The position numbers and the translations under genes were made by a program. Positions 9,634 to 18,889 of a DNA stretch of 64,000 nt are shown piece by piece. The stretch comes from a gamma proteobacterium HdN1 (GTDB lineage: Bacteria; Pseudomonadota; Gammaproteobacteria; Pseudomonadales; Ketobacteraceae), in contig FP929140.1 of NCBI GenBank assembly GCA_000198515.1, forward strand, positions 470,527-534,526, written 5' to 3'. The notes under the pieces were generated by a model. It ran no database searches. It saw only the letters and a program-made list of their open reading frames with translations, and was not told the origin of the DNA. Position 1 is the stretch's first letter; every line of letters starts with the position of its first letter.

Positions 9634-12522
9634 TTATTGAGCACTGCGTTTCCTAGACGGCTTTTTCTCCTTTTTTGGGTTTCGGATTCCCGCGTTGTGC
9701 TGGTCTATATGCCGTGCGAGGTAGATGCCGGTAGAATTTGTTTTTATTTGGATCAGATCTGCTGGCGATGCCTCGGCGATGATTTGGCCGCCGCCTTTTC
9801 CACCCTCGGGGCCCAAGTCGACAATCCAATCGGCGGTTTTAATTACGTCTAGGTTGTGTTCAATGATTACTATGGTGTTGCCCGATTCGCGTAAGCGCTG
9901 CAGAACTGCGAGCAGCTGCTTTATGTCGTGAAAGTGTAGGCCTGTGGTTGGCTCGTCTAGGATGTAAAGGCTCCTGCCTGTACTTCGCCGAGAAAGTTCC
10001 TTTGAAAGTTTTATTCGCTGCGCTTCGCCGCCGGAGAGTGTGGTGGCCGATTGACCTAAACGGACATAGGAGAGCCCCACGTCTACTAGCGTTTTTAGTT
10101 TTCTCGTCACGGTGGGGATGTTACTGAAGAATTCGTGCGCAACTTCGACGGTCATTTCTAGAACGTCGTGTATTGTTTTTCCTTTGTAGGAAATCTCCAA
10201 GGTTTCTCTGTTGTATCGCTGTCCTTTGCAAACGTCGCAGTGAACATACATGTCAGGGAGAAAGTGCATTTCGACCTTGATTAATCCGTCGCCTTGACAA
10301 GCCTCGCATCGCCCACCTTTTACGTTGAAGCTAAATCTTCCCGCTGTGTAGCCGCGAGACCGCGCTTCCGGCGTACTGGCGAACAGGTCGCGAATCGGTG
10401 CGAACAGGCCGGTATATGTGGCCGGGTTGCTTCGTGGCGTGCGCCCGATAGGCTGTTGGCTGATATCAATTACGCTATCAAAGTGTTCTAAGCCAGAAAT
10501 TGCTTCGTAGGGCTCGGCGTGTGTGGTTGTTGCGCCATTGAGCGTTTGCGCTGCGATGGGATAGAGAGTCCCATTGATTAATGTAGACTTTCCGGATCCG
10601 GATACGCCTGTGATACAGGTAAGTAGTCCGACAGGGATGCGTAGCGTGACGTCTTTTAAGTTGTTCCCATTGGCGCCCGTGAGGACAATCATGCGCTCGG
10701 GGTTGGGGGCGAGGCTTTGAGTCGGGATTTCTATTTTTTCTTCGCCGCTTAGATAGCGACCTGTTAGCGATAGGGGCTGGTTTAGAATATCTTCTATCTT
10801 ACCTTCTGCGACGACGTTTCCGCCGTGGACACCTGCACCGGCGCCCATGTCGATAATGTGGTCAGCACTTCGGATCGCATCTTCGTCGTGCTCAACCACA
10901 ATAACGGTGTTGCCGAGGTCGCGCAGGCGTAAAAGTGATTTTAGCAAGCGGTCGTTGTCTCGTTGGTGGAGCCCAATGGATGGCTCGTCAAGAATGTAGA
11001 GGACGCCCACGAGGCCGGCGCCGATTTGACTCGCTAGGCGTATGCGTTGCGCTTCGCCTCCAGAAAGGGTTTCTGCGCGGCGGTTTAGGGTTAAGTAGCC
11101 TAAGCCGACGTTTGCCAAAAACTGTAGCCGTTCAATGACTTCCTTTAGGATTTTATCTGCGATTGCTTTCTTTTGGCCGGTGAAGTGCTGGGAGCTGAAG
11201 TGCTCAAGTGCATCTGTTACTGCAAAATTTACGATTGTCGGAAGGTTGTAGCTATTCACGTATACATTTCTGGCGGATAGGTTGAGCCGTGAGCCGTTGC
11301 AATCAGGGCAGTCGGTGGTGCTCATGTAGTGCGATAGTTCTTCGCGCACGGACTCGGATTCGGTTTCTTTGTAGCGGCGCTCAATGTTTGGGATGATTCC
11401 TTCGAACGCATGATGTCGGGTTACGAGGTCTCCGCGCTCGTTGCTATACCTAAATTGTATGCTCTCTGTTCCGCTGCCATGGAGTATGGTGGATTGGATC
11501 TTGGCTGACAGCTGGTTAAACGGCGTTGAAATATTGAACTGGTAGTGGCGTGATAGCGATATGAGCATTTGGTGATAAAAAAAATTCTTTTTGTCCCATC
11601 CGCGAATGGCGCCATTTTCGAGGGAGCTACTGGGAGCTGTGATAACACTTTTTTCGCTAATGTACTGACTTATTCCGAGACCGTCGCAGGTAGGGCATGC
11701 GCCGCTTGGGCTGTTAAATGAGAACAGGCGTGGTTCGAGTTCTCCTAAACTATAATTGCAGTGTGGGCATGAAAAGCTGGACGAAAATAGGCGCTCGGCG
11801 CCGGTGCCGTCCATTGTTGCAATAATTGCGATGCCGCCGCTGAGCTTGAGTGCGGTTTCAAATGACTCTGCGAGGCGCGTTTGTAGGCCATCTTTTACTT
11901 TGAAGCGATCGACAATTACTTCAATTGTGTGCTTTTTATTTTTGGATAAGCTGGGGGCTTCGTCTAGCTCGATCACTGCGCCGTCTATCCTAGCTCGAAT
12001 AAACCCTTGTGCTTTTAGGTTTTCGAAAAGCTGTTGATGTCCACCTTTTTTTTCTTTAATGACGGGGGCGAGTAGCATGAAACGTTGCTTTTCGCTGAGT
12101 GCCATGACTTCGTCAACCATTTGGCTGACGGTTTGTGCTTCGAGCGGTTGATGGTGTTCTGGGCAGTATGGGGTGCCAACTCGTGCGAAGAGTAAGCGTA
12201 GGTAGTCATGAATTTCGGTGACGGTACCCACAGTAGAGCGGGGGTTGTGGGATGTGCTTTTTTGTTCGATGGATATAGCGGGTGAGAGGCCTTCGATATG
12301 GTCGACATCCGGTTTTTCCATGATGGAAAGAAATTGTCGCGCGTAGGTTGAGAGCGATTCGACGTAGCGTCGTTGTCCTTCGGCGTATAAGGTATCGAAC
12401 GCAAGTGAGGACTTGCCACTGCCGGAGAGGCCGGTGATGACGACAAATTTATCCCTTGGTATCACAAGATTGATATTCTTTAGGTTGTGAGTTCGCGCGC
12501 CGCGGACGATAATCTTGTCCAT
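9634..12522 (-). CDS. uvrA: Excinuclease ABC subunit A
   Basis: 962 aa, within the usual UvrA range. Two ABC ATPase modules are visible: Walker [10 protein letters not shown] near residue 33 and GVSGSGKST near 640. Signature motifs are LSGGEAQRI, seen twice. Zinc-finger cysteines appear in the first module (CPHCN, CPTCDG) and again in CEACQGDG with CDVCKG. UvrA recognises bulky DNA lesions and loads UvrB in nucleotide excision repair. The gene diverges from ssb across a 319-bp gap, an arrangement shared with Pseudomonas and relatives. The C-terminal tail is lysine-rich. Confidence 0.98.
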   Translation of the reverse strand: MDKIIVRGARTHNLKNINLVIPRDKFVVITGLSGSGKSSLAFDTLYAEGQRRYVESLSTYARQFLSIMEKPDVDHIEGLSPAISIEQKSTSHNPRSTVGTVTEIHDYLRLLFARVGTPYCPEHHQPLEAQTVSQMVDEVMALSEKQRFMLLAPVIKEKKGGHQQLFENLKAQGFIRARIDGAVIELDEAPSLSKNKKHTIEVIVDRFKVKDGLQTRLAESFETALKLSGGIAIIATMDGTGAERLFSSSFSCPHCNYSLGELEPRLFSFNSPSGACPTCDGLGISQYISEKSVITAPSSSLENGAIRGWDKKNFFYHQMLISLSRHYQFNISTPFNQLSAKIQSTILHGSGTESIQFRYSNERGDLVTRHHAFEGIIPNIERRYKETESESVREELSHYMSTTDCPDCNGSRLNLSARNVYVNSYNLPTIVNFAVTDALEHFSSQHFTGQKKAIADKILKEVIERLQFLANVGLGYLTLNRRAETLSGGEAQRIRLASQIGAGLVGVLYILDEPSIGLHQRDNDRLLKSLLRLRDLGNTVIVVEHDEDAIRSADHIIDMGAGAGVHGGNVVAEGKIEDILNQPLSLTGRYLSGEEKIEIPTQSLAPNPERMIVLTGANGNNLKDVTLRIPVGLLTCITGVSGSGKSTLINGTLYPIAAQTLNGATTTHAEPYEAISGLEHFDSVIDISQQPIGRTPRSNPATYTGLFAPIRDLFASTPEARSRGYTAGRFSFNVKGGRCEACQGDGLIKVEMHFLPDMYVHCDVCKGQRYNRETLEISYKGKTIHDVLEMTVEVAHEFFSNIPTVTRKLKTLVDVGLSYVRLGQSATTLSGGEAQRIKLSKELSRRSTGRSLYILDEPTTGLHFHDIKQLLAVLQRLRESGNTIVIIEHNLDVIKTADWIVDLGPEGGKGGGQIIAEASPADLIQIKTNSTGIYLARHIDQHNAGIRNPKKEKKPSRKRSAQ

Positions 12523-12841
12523 CTATCTATCCCGTCTACTGAAAGTCATGCAGTATACGCTTGTACAGGTGTCGGTTGTTAGGTGTCAGCAGCCAATTCA
12601 AAATAACTCTTTTGTGATCGGGCGCGCCTTTTTGTTGGTGCTTATGGCGCAATCTGTGTGCATCTTTGTGTTGTGAGGCTCTGGCTATTGCATGCGCTTT
12701 AAAGGCGTTCTTGGTTGGGTTTCCGGTGAATGCGCTGACCCGATCACATGCAGTATGGGTGCCCCGATAAAGTAAGCGCTTGATTCGGTTTGGGCGCTTG
12801 AGGCAAGTTCAACTTAGTTCTAGATTTAGAGGAGAGCCGGT
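12523..12841. promoter_or_regulatory. Divergent uvrA/ssb control region
   Basis: This 319-bp gap must hold the promoters of uvrA (minus) and ssb (plus). On the minus strand TATACT at about 12551-12556 is a good -10 candidate for uvrA. Near it CTGTACAAGCGTATAC only half-matches a LexA box, so SOS control is not supported by eye. On the ssb side GCGCTTGA occurs twice (12776-12783 and 12794-12801), and AGGAG precedes the ssb ATG. I see no gene here. Confidence 0.45.
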
Positions 12842-13378
12842 ATGGCAAAGGGTGGGATTAACAAGGTAATTTTGGTGGGCAATTTGGGTAATGATCCTGA
12901 AACCCGTTATCTACCTAGTGGCGGCGCGGTTACGAATATTTCGCTTGCGACCAGTGAAAGCTGGAGAGACAAGGAAACTGGGCAGACCCAAGAGCGCACC
13001 GAATGGCACAGAGTGGTTTTTTTCAATAAGCTTGCGGAGATCGCAGGGGAGTATCTTCGCAAGGGTGGTAAGGTATACGTCGAAGGTGCGCTAAGAACTC
13101 GAAAATGGCAGGATCAAAACGGCCAAGATCGTTGGTCTACTGAGATCGTAGCGAGTGATATGTTGCTGTTGGGAGGTGGGCGTTCCGGTGAGGGTGGCGA
13201 TTTTAGGTCCGGTATGGACGAATATGACAGAATGCCGGAAAGGTCGCGTGATGTTGATCGGGATGCCGGCCAGCGGCGCGCGCCTGCTGCTGCGCCCCAA
13301 AAACGAGAGGACACAAGCTCGCAGCGGGCGTTAGAGGGTGCAGGAGCGGATTCTTTTGATGATGACATCCCGTTCTGA
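12842..13378 (+). CDS. ssb: Single-stranded DNA-binding protein
   Basis: 178 aa. The N-terminal OB fold (residues 1-110) begins [20 protein letters not shown] and includes [20 protein letters not shown] low-complexity linker rich in G, R and D follows, and the acidic tip ends DDDIPF, which docks partner repair proteins. SSB coats single-stranded DNA in replication, repair and recombination. The gene is chromosomal and well conserved. The accessory island begins just after its terminator. Confidence 0.98.
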   Translation: MAKGGINKVILVGNLGNDPETRYLPSGGAVTNISLATSESWRDKETGQTQERTEWHRVVFFNKLAEIAGEYLRKGGKVYVEGALRTRKWQDQNGQDRWSTEIVASDMLLLGGGRSGEGGDFRSGMDEYDRMPERSRDVDRDAGQRRAPAAAPQKREDTSSQRALEGAGADSFDDDIPF

Positions 13379-13460
13379 ATGATATAAGGTAGTTATTGTT
13401 AAGTAAATCATGATCAGATTTATGTAAGAGATTGGTTTTACTGACAATAAATGAAAAATA

Positions 13461-13498
13461 AAGCCCTTTGAGTGTGTAAACATTTGAAGGGCTTTTTT
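13461..13498 (+). terminator. Intrinsic terminator of ssb
   Basis: AAGCCCTT (13461-13468) and AAGGGCTT (13487-13494) pair across an 18-nt loop and are followed by a run of T. It lies 83 bp after the ssb stop and marks the last clearly core-genome element before the island. Confidence 0.8.
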
Positions 13499-13509
13499 GT
13501 TTTGCATAG

Positions 13510-13527
13510 TTTTGCTTACTTGCAAAA
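13510..13527. repeat. Inverted repeat at the left side of the island
   Basis: TTTTGC-TTACTT-GCAAAA, 6-bp arms around a 6-bp centre, in an AT-rich stretch just after the ssb terminator. Arms of this geometry resemble core-type binding sites of tyrosine recombinases, so it may be part of the left attachment site. I found no matching sequence at the right side, so this is only a candidate. Confidence 0.3.
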
Positions 13528-13543
13528 TCTCATAAATTAAATA

Positions 13544-13572
13544 TTGTAAAGATAGGATTTTATGGCTATCCT
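13544..13572 (+). promoter_or_regulatory. Possible promoter of the recombinase operon
   Basis: TTGTAA (13544-13549), 17-bp spacer, TATCCT (13567-13572), ending 24 bp before the first recombinase ATG at 13597. An imperfect inverted repeat (GATAG/CTATC) overlaps spacer and -10 and might be an operator. Moderate match only. Confidence 0.4.
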
Positions 13573-13596
13573 TGTTTTGTCAATAAGGGTGGTGTA

Positions 13597-14778
13597 ATGA
13601 AAATAGAGCTAGTCACACACAAAACGGGTGAACAAATTCCAATGATGCTGGATGCTTCTGGTATGCCAGTTGTCTTACCCAATGAGTTTGTCCTTTCCAG
13701 ACGATCCCTTAGTACCAATACATTGGTTCGGAATTTGAGAGAGCTGTCAGTGCTCTATCGTTGGCTGGATAAATCAAATTGTGACTTATCTGCGAAATTA
13801 CTGGCTCAAAACTCATTCAATGAAGCGGAATTAAAAGGTGGTTTGGTCGAAGCGTTAAGAATCGATCAGGCAAATGGGCGTATAAGTGCAGTAGCGCCTA
13901 ATACCTTCAATCAACGGTTAACAACTATCCGACAATTTTTCAGTTGGTGCATGGACGTTCTGACTAGTCAGTTGCCCCTATCTTCCTTGGACTATGAGCG
14001 TTTAAGGGAGAGAAAGTCATTTTTGCTTAAAACGCTCGATGGTAGCTTTATGTCTGCCACACCAATGAGAAAGAGTATTCGAAAGGGCCTAAATGAGGCA
14101 GAAGTTGATTTCTTGCTTGCGGTATTGCACCCCGATGCTGAACAGGGTTATGGGCGAGATTCTGCTGTAAAATTTAGAAATTATGTATCTGTTGGGCTGA
14201 TGCTATTTTGTGGTTTAAGGCCAGGTGAGCTGCTTAGCCTCAGGGTAGAGGATGTCCAGGTTGGTGCGATTTCGGCGATAAAGGTTGAGCGTAGACCAGC
14301 GGACCCGCTAGATGTAAGACGACCGAGGCCTCAAATAAAGCGCAATGGTCGAGTCATTCCGATTGAGAATAGGCAGCTTGCATTTGCTTTGAATGAGTAC
14401 ATTGTTACTTGGCGTGAAGTGCTTGAAAGTAAAAGCCAAAACGAATCGGACTATTTAATCTTGAGTGATGAGGGTTCGCCTTTGTCACAATCCTCAATTA
14501 CACAGTTCTTTCAATTGTTGCGATCGCAATACGCTGACCATCTTCCTGAAAACTTAACGGCCAAGTCTCTCAGGCATACATTCTCATCTAGGCTTGAACG
14601 GGTGTTGCGTGCTTCAGGAATGGATGAGCAGCGCAGAAGAGAAGCCCTAGCCTTGCTTCGTGGCGACAGTAGTTTGGATTCACAAGATATTTACATAGCG
14701 CAGGAAGTGGAGGAGCAGGCAATCAAGTCACTGAAGCGGTACCAGGCTGAAATAATGTCAGGGAGGATGCCGGAGTGA
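13597..14778 (+). CDS. Tyrosine recombinase, first of the trio (TnpA/integrase-like)
   Basis: 393 aa phage-integrase-fold recombinase. An N-terminal SAM-like core-binding region (residues about 30-130) precedes the catalytic domain. Box I Arg is in FCGLRPGELLSL. Box II reads AKSLRHTFSS, with Lys where His is usual, followed by the Arg. The probable nucleophile Tyr is in SQDIYIAQE. It is the first of three recombinases in a row whose genes overlap (GTG of the next at 14775), which implies one transcript and a joint complex. Such sets act in Tn554-like and recombinase-in-trio elements that move by site-specific recombination without terminal inverted repeats. Strand exchange competence of each member is unproven. 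Confidence 0.85.
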   Translation: MKIELVTHKTGEQIPMMLDASGMPVVLPNEFVLSRRSLSTNTLVRNLRELSVLYRWLDKSNCDLSAKLLAQNSFNEAELKGGLVEALRIDQANGRISAVAPNTFNQRLTTIRQFFSWCMDVLTSQLPLSSLDYERLRERKSFLLKTLDGSFMSATPMRKSIRKGLNEAEVDFLLAVLHPDAEQGYGRDSAVKFRNYVSVGLMLFCGLRPGELLSLRVEDVQVGAISAIKVERRPADPLDVRRPRPQIKRNGRVIPIENRQLAFALNEYIVTWREVLESKSQNESDYLILSDEGSPLSQSSITQFFQLLRSQYADHLPENLTAKSLRHTFSSRLERVLRASGMDEQRRREALALLRGDSSLDSQDIYIAQEVEEQAIKSLKRYQAEIMSGRMPE

Positions 14779-16358
14779 ACAAAATATTATCGAAACCACA
14801 GGCCGTCGAGCAGTCTTGGCCTGAAATAGAGAAACTAATTACCCGTGAAGGAAAGGAAGTTGATATATCCGGTGATACTTGGAGATTGCCCTATTCTGCG
14901 AGGGATAATTCAACCCTGAATTTCACAAAGATAACTAACTCTGAAATCAGAGAAGCGTTCAAAGACCATGTTGCTGACCGACTTAAACGAATATCTACCC
15001 ATGCGGGTTATGCTGCGTATCAGGATGTTTGGAGAGAAGTTCTGAGACATTGGGGGAGCCCAGTATCTCAAGTTGATACGGAGTCGCACTTAATTGGTCT
15101 GTTTGAAACCGCTATCAATCGCGCCCGCTCACGAAAAAGGTTGTGGGCAATGTACAGGCCCATACAGTGGTACATTTGGAGTGCGGACAACAAGCCAGAA
15201 TGTGGCTTTTCGGAAATTTATGCGCAAGAACTTGAGGCATTAGAGTTGCCAGGGAATCCGAAAGGAGAGGCTGTTCGGATGGAAGATCCCGAAAGTGGTC
15301 CTCTGCACAAGTCTCTTGAGCTACCTCTGTTAATCAATGCACTTAAATCGGATGAGGGGCGATCATTAGGGTATTTGCAGCAGAGGGTTGTGGTTGCGCT
15401 CTCAATAGCATTTGGACGCAATCCAGCTAACTTAACTTTTCTGCGTGAGTCTGATTTTGAATGTCTGGTTCCCGGAGGTGAGGACCCCTGCTACATCATT
15501 CGCATGCCGAGAATTAAAAAGCGATTTGTAAATCCAAGAGACGATCTTTTGGATGAATATCTCGATCCGCATTTTGGTGCCATGATTGAGCAGTTGATAG
15601 AAATCAGTAAGTTGGTGCCGTTGAGTTTTGCAGATAGGGCCTTTGTTATTCCGGAAGAGCGACCATTGCTTATTAACAGGAATGGAAACAAAGCCGCCAT
15701 TTTATCCAAAGACATTGATAACGTATTTAATCTGACAAGCAGCGATATAGCGCGTTTGCTTAGTGCGTTCGTAAAACGTCACAACATTATCTCGCCGCTT
15801 ACTGGCGAATTATTGCATGTCACGCCAAGGCGGCTGCGATATACCTTGGCAACTGGGCTGGCTGCTGAGGGAATCAGTAAGCGTGAGCTGGCCAGAATAC
15901 TGGACCATACAGATACCCAGCACGTGAATGTCTATTTTGAGATGGCTGGAAAAATAGTTGAACACCTAGACAAAGCAACGGCGAAAGGTTTCTCGAAGTA
16001 CCTCAGTTTTTTCAAAGGCAGGCTAATCGATAATGATGAAGATGCTGTCAATGGAGAGCGAGATGACAAGCATCTAACGTTTGTCGATGAGCAAAACCCT
16101 AATGATCAAGCTGATATTGGTGTGTGTGGCGAATCCAGTGTTTGCCACCTTGATCCGCCTTACTCATGTTATTTGTGCCCCAAGTTTCAGCCATATCGTC
16201 ATGCTGATCATGAGCATGTCTTGGAGTGCCTTCTGGCCGGTCGCGAAGAGCGTTTAAAAAAGTACGAGAATGCGCGATTAGGCATACAGCTTGACGAGGT
16301 GATCGCTGCGGTCGCACAAGTGGCCAAACTCTGTGAGAAGGGAGTGCACAATGTCTGA
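14775..16358 (+). CDS. Tyrosine recombinase, second of the trio, with C-terminal Cys/His cluster
   Basis: 527 aa, GTG start at 14775 overlapping the previous stop. Catalytic-domain motifs: box I Arg in FGRNPANLTFL; box II reads TPRRLRYTLAT, where Arg stands in the usual His position; then LDHTDTQHVNVYFEM with the His and candidate Tyr. After the catalytic domain a Cys/His-rich segment (CHLDPPYSCYLCPKF, later HADHEH and C) suggests a zinc-bound tail. It is probably DNA binding or protein contacting. The altered box II raises the possibility of a structural rather than catalytic partner. The third gene overlaps its end by 8 bp. Confidence 0.8.
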   Translation: MNKILSKPQAVEQSWPEIEKLITREGKEVDISGDTWRLPYSARDNSTLNFTKITNSEIREAFKDHVADRLKRISTHAGYAAYQDVWREVLRHWGSPVSQVDTESHLIGLFETAINRARSRKRLWAMYRPIQWYIWSADNKPECGFSEIYAQELEALELPGNPKGEAVRMEDPESGPLHKSLELPLLINALKSDEGRSLGYLQQRVVVALSIAFGRNPANLTFLRESDFECLVPGGEDPCYIIRMPRIKKRFVNPRDDLLDEYLDPHFGAMIEQLIEISKLVPLSFADRAFVIPEERPLLINRNGNKAAILSKDIDNVFNLTSSDIARLLSAFVKRHNIISPLTGELLHVTPRRLRYTLATGLAAEGISKRELARILDHTDTQHVNVYFEMAGKIVEHLDKATAKGFSKYLSFFKGRLIDNDEDAVNGERDDKHLTFVDEQNPNDQADIGVCGESSVCHLDPPYSCYLCPKFQPYRHADHEHVLECLLAGREERLKKYENARLGIQLDEVIAAVAQVAKLCEKGVHNV

Positions 16359-18360
16359 TGGTCGCTCTAATCGCAAGGCCAAGGTCGTCCCTTTCGTTGA
16401 TCGTCTTGAGCGTGACAGGAATGAAAATCTCAACTCTTTAGTCAGCAAAGCAAAGCTAATTAAGCTGGAAGGGTTTGAGTCGGTTGTTTGGGAAGACCCC
16501 GAGTGGCAAGTCAATGCAGGGCGCCTAGTCAAGTTGACAGGTAAAAACACGAAATCAGTTTCTTTTGGTTTTTCGCTGTCACCGAGGCTGGGTTCTGAGC
16601 CACTAGTCGGTTGCTGGGAACTGGTTGCCAAAGCATTGTTTGTTCTCAGGTTCCACAGGAAACATCAATCAGCACCGAATCAGCGCAGTTTCATTACCGC
16701 TATTGGATATGTCTCATATGCAGCTGAACAGCTAGGGCAGGAGTTAGTTGGGCTTACGCCAGAGGCTCTGGATAATGCGTCTGGTTTAATTTCAAAACAC
16801 TACAGTGAAACCACTGCCTACAACCTTCACAAGCATGTTGCAGAGTTCGCAGCGCATTGTGATTCGAATGGTCTATGTCGGGTTTTATTTCAGTACAAAT
16901 ACGCCAAAATGAAGCGTCCCGCGAGCACGGGGGGAATAAATTATAAAAGGTTAGATGATCCTGAGGTTCTGGATACGAAGTCGGACAAACTTGTCGATCC
17001 CGCTGTGTTTCGAGTCATTGGCGAACTCTACTTAAACGTTCCCAAAGAGCATAAGTATCGCTTCTATATTCTGATGTTGACGCTACTTGCTTGCACAGGA
17101 AGGCGATTCAGTGAGATTTCACTATTACCAAATCAGCAATTGTCTTCTGATGAAGATGGTAACGCCTATATCGAATACTTTCCGCGGAAGGCAAGTCGTG
17201 GTGACGTTTTCACACCTAAGCGTAGACTTTACTTGCCGTCAGAAGTGACCCCCATCGTTGGTGATGTGCTCGTTGAGTTAGCGGAAATTACATTTGAAGC
17301 GCGTTTAACAGCGGAAGAAACTCACAAAGTTGGTGAGCCTGATCTAAGGTTTCTGGATGGCATACCTGAAGATAAAAAGCTCTACGCGGCTGATTTAACT
17401 GAATTGGGGATCAGTCATACTCTTTTGGGCACAACTGGCTGGCTCAGGAAGCAAAACCTCGCGTGGCCAGATCATAGCGCATTAACCAAGCAGGGAATTA
17501 AGCCTGCAAACCCCATTTTTTACACTTACAAAGGTGGATTGGTTGAATACTGTTTCCGTGATTTCTCGGGAGCATATTTATCGGCTCTTCATACGGACCA
17601 ATTTGGTAAAGAATACTACCTAAAAGATCTTTTATTCATTCGTTCTCTTGGACTTTCCAGCGGAAGCTACGCTCATTGGCTGGCCACAAGTTGTAGCCAG
17701 TCCATGTTTACTACCTTTCTCCGATATTTCCCCGCGCTTGCCGCCGAGTACGCATCCAGCAGTATCGAGGTGGACTTCACCAGTCACCACTTTCGTCACA
17801 CGCTTAATACCCTGCTTGATGAGGGCGGGTTAAGTGACCTGCTGCAAACCGAATGGTTTGGTCGAACTAACCCAAGAGATACCAAAGCCTATCAGCATAC
17901 ATCCCGCGAAAAACGAGCACTGATGCTCCGTGACGACATCAAAAAAGGTCTGGTTGGAGGCCAGTTAGCTGAGCAAATCAAAGTGGTTCCGGTAGAAGTC
18001 CAGGATGCCATTCTGAAAGCGCGAATTCAGGCCGTACATGATGTCGGCACGGGTATCTGTATCCACAATTTCTCTCAGACACCCTGCGAGCGCCATTTGC
18101 AATGCTCGGCGGACTGCAAAGACTATGTGTGGGCTAAGGATGATAAGGGGCGTCTGGACGAGCAGAAGCGCCAGTATGCCCTTACTGCGCTGGCACGAAA
18201 AAATGCTGAAAAGCAGTTGGATAGCGCCAAGCCGAAAAAGAGTGCCGACTGGCTGGCACACAGCGATAAAAAACTTAAAACACTGGCTTCCCAACTGGCC
18301 GACAACGGGGTGGAGCACTTTGATCCCGAACAATATTTACACGAGGTAGAGCATGGTTAA
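16351..18360 (+). CDS. Tyrosine recombinase, third of the trio (TnpB-like)
   Basis: 669 aa from ATG 16351 (MSDGRSNRKAK); the earlier in-frame start at 16333 lies inside the previous gene. It has a long N-terminal region, then box I Arg in ACTGRRFSEISLL, box II SHHFRHTLNT, and EWFGRTNPRDTKAYQH with the likely nucleophile Tyr. This is the most canonical active site of the three. The C-terminal part has cysteines in TPCERHLQCSADCKDYVW, a pattern common in large Tn554 TnpB-type recombinases. It overlaps the next gene by 8 bp. Confidence 0.82.
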   Translation: MSDGRSNRKAKVVPFVDRLERDRNENLNSLVSKAKLIKLEGFESVVWEDPEWQVNAGRLVKLTGKNTKSVSFGFSLSPRLGSEPLVGCWELVAKALFVLRFHRKHQSAPNQRSFITAIGYVSYAAEQLGQELVGLTPEALDNASGLISKHYSETTAYNLHKHVAEFAAHCDSNGLCRVLFQYKYAKMKRPASTGGINYKRLDDPEVLDTKSDKLVDPAVFRVIGELYLNVPKEHKYRFYILMLTLLACTGRRFSEISLLPNQQLSSDEDGNAYIEYFPRKASRGDVFTPKRRLYLPSEVTPIVGDVLVELAEITFEARLTAEETHKVGEPDLRFLDGIPEDKKLYAADLTELGISHTLLGTTGWLRKQNLAWPDHSALTKQGIKPANPIFYTYKGGLVEYCFRDFSGAYLSALHTDQFGKEYYLKDLLFIRSLGLSSGSYAHWLATSCSQSMFTTFLRYFPALAAEYASSSIEVDFTSHHFRHTLNTLLDEGGLSDLLQTEWFGRTNPRDTKAYQHTSREKRALMLRDDIKKGLVGGQLAEQIKVVPVEVQDAILKARIQAVHDVGTGICIHNFSQTPCERHLQCSADCKDYVWAKDDKGRLDEQKRQYALTALARKNAEKQLDSAKPKKSADWLAHSDKKLKTLASQLADNGVEHFDPEQYLHEVEHG

Positions 18361-18829
18361 GCGCTTCAGACGCATGTCCGACAGTGACATCAATACAATC
18401 GTTGCCGATTTGGATCGCTGGGCGTTGGGTGAGCTTGGATCAAAACTCACCTGGGCGGTGCTAGAAGAGCGCTTTGGCTTTAGTCGCCAATCACTCCAAG
18501 CTAAAACAGAGATTAAGGCTGCATACGACAACGCCAAACAAGCATTGTCGGGCGGATTGGTGAAAACCAAAGAGCAGGCCACTAAAGAGGCCGAAGAGCT
18601 TCAGGTAGAGGTAGATCGCCTCAAAGCGGAGCTAGATGCCTACAAGCGAAAAGAAGAGCAATGGCTGCGCCGCTGGCAGCAAATCGCCTTTCATGTGCGG
18701 CAGAAAGGCATACAGATGGCTAGCGTTGATAAGGTCCCGCCAGAAGGGGCTGATCTGCCCTCTAATACTGAAACCGCACAGATACTCCGGCCGTTTGATA
18801 AGGAAGTTCCACCTTCAGGGAGGGTTTAG
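18353..18829 (+). CDS. Small coiled-coil accessory protein of the recombinase operon (TnpC-like)
   Basis: 158 aa. Residues about 10-65 look like a helix-turn-helix region (WAVLEERFGFSRQSLQ). Residues about 75-105 form a heptad-rich coiled coil (KEQATKEAEELQVEVDRL and on). A charged, proline-containing tail follows. Position as fourth gene after three recombinases matches the TnpC slot of Tn554-type elements, where it influences orientation and efficiency of transposition. Assignment is by position and architecture, not sequence identity. Confidence 0.6.
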   Translation: MVKRFRRMSDSDINTIVADLDRWALGELGSKLTWAVLEERFGFSRQSLQAKTEIKAAYDNAKQALSGGLVKTKEQATKEAEELQVEVDRLKAELDAYKRKEEQWLRRWQQIAFHVRQKGIQMASVDKVPPEGADLPSNTETAQILRPFDKEVPPSGRV

Positions 18830-18855
18830 TAGGCACTAGTCTGGAGATTTTAAAC

Positions 18856-18883
18856 TTGACAAAACTTGACTGCTGAATATACT
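18856..18883 (+). promoter_or_regulatory. Near-consensus sigma-70 promoter with overlapping direct repeat; likely leaderless start
   Basis: TTGACA (18856-18861), 16-bp spacer, TATACT (18878-18883). The expected start point, 7 bp after the -10, coincides with the A of the ATG at 18890, and no Shine-Dalgarno sequence lies before that ATG. The direct repeat AACTTGAC occurs twice (18853-18860 and 18863-18870) across the -35 and spacer, a good place for autorepression by the HTH protein encoded downstream. Confidence 0.65.
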
Positions 18884-18889
18884 TCGCGC

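Noticed and set aside
12536-12570. LexA box upstream of uvrA
   Set aside because: CTGTACAAGCGTATAC matches only one half of CTG-N10-CAG; spacing and second half do not fit.
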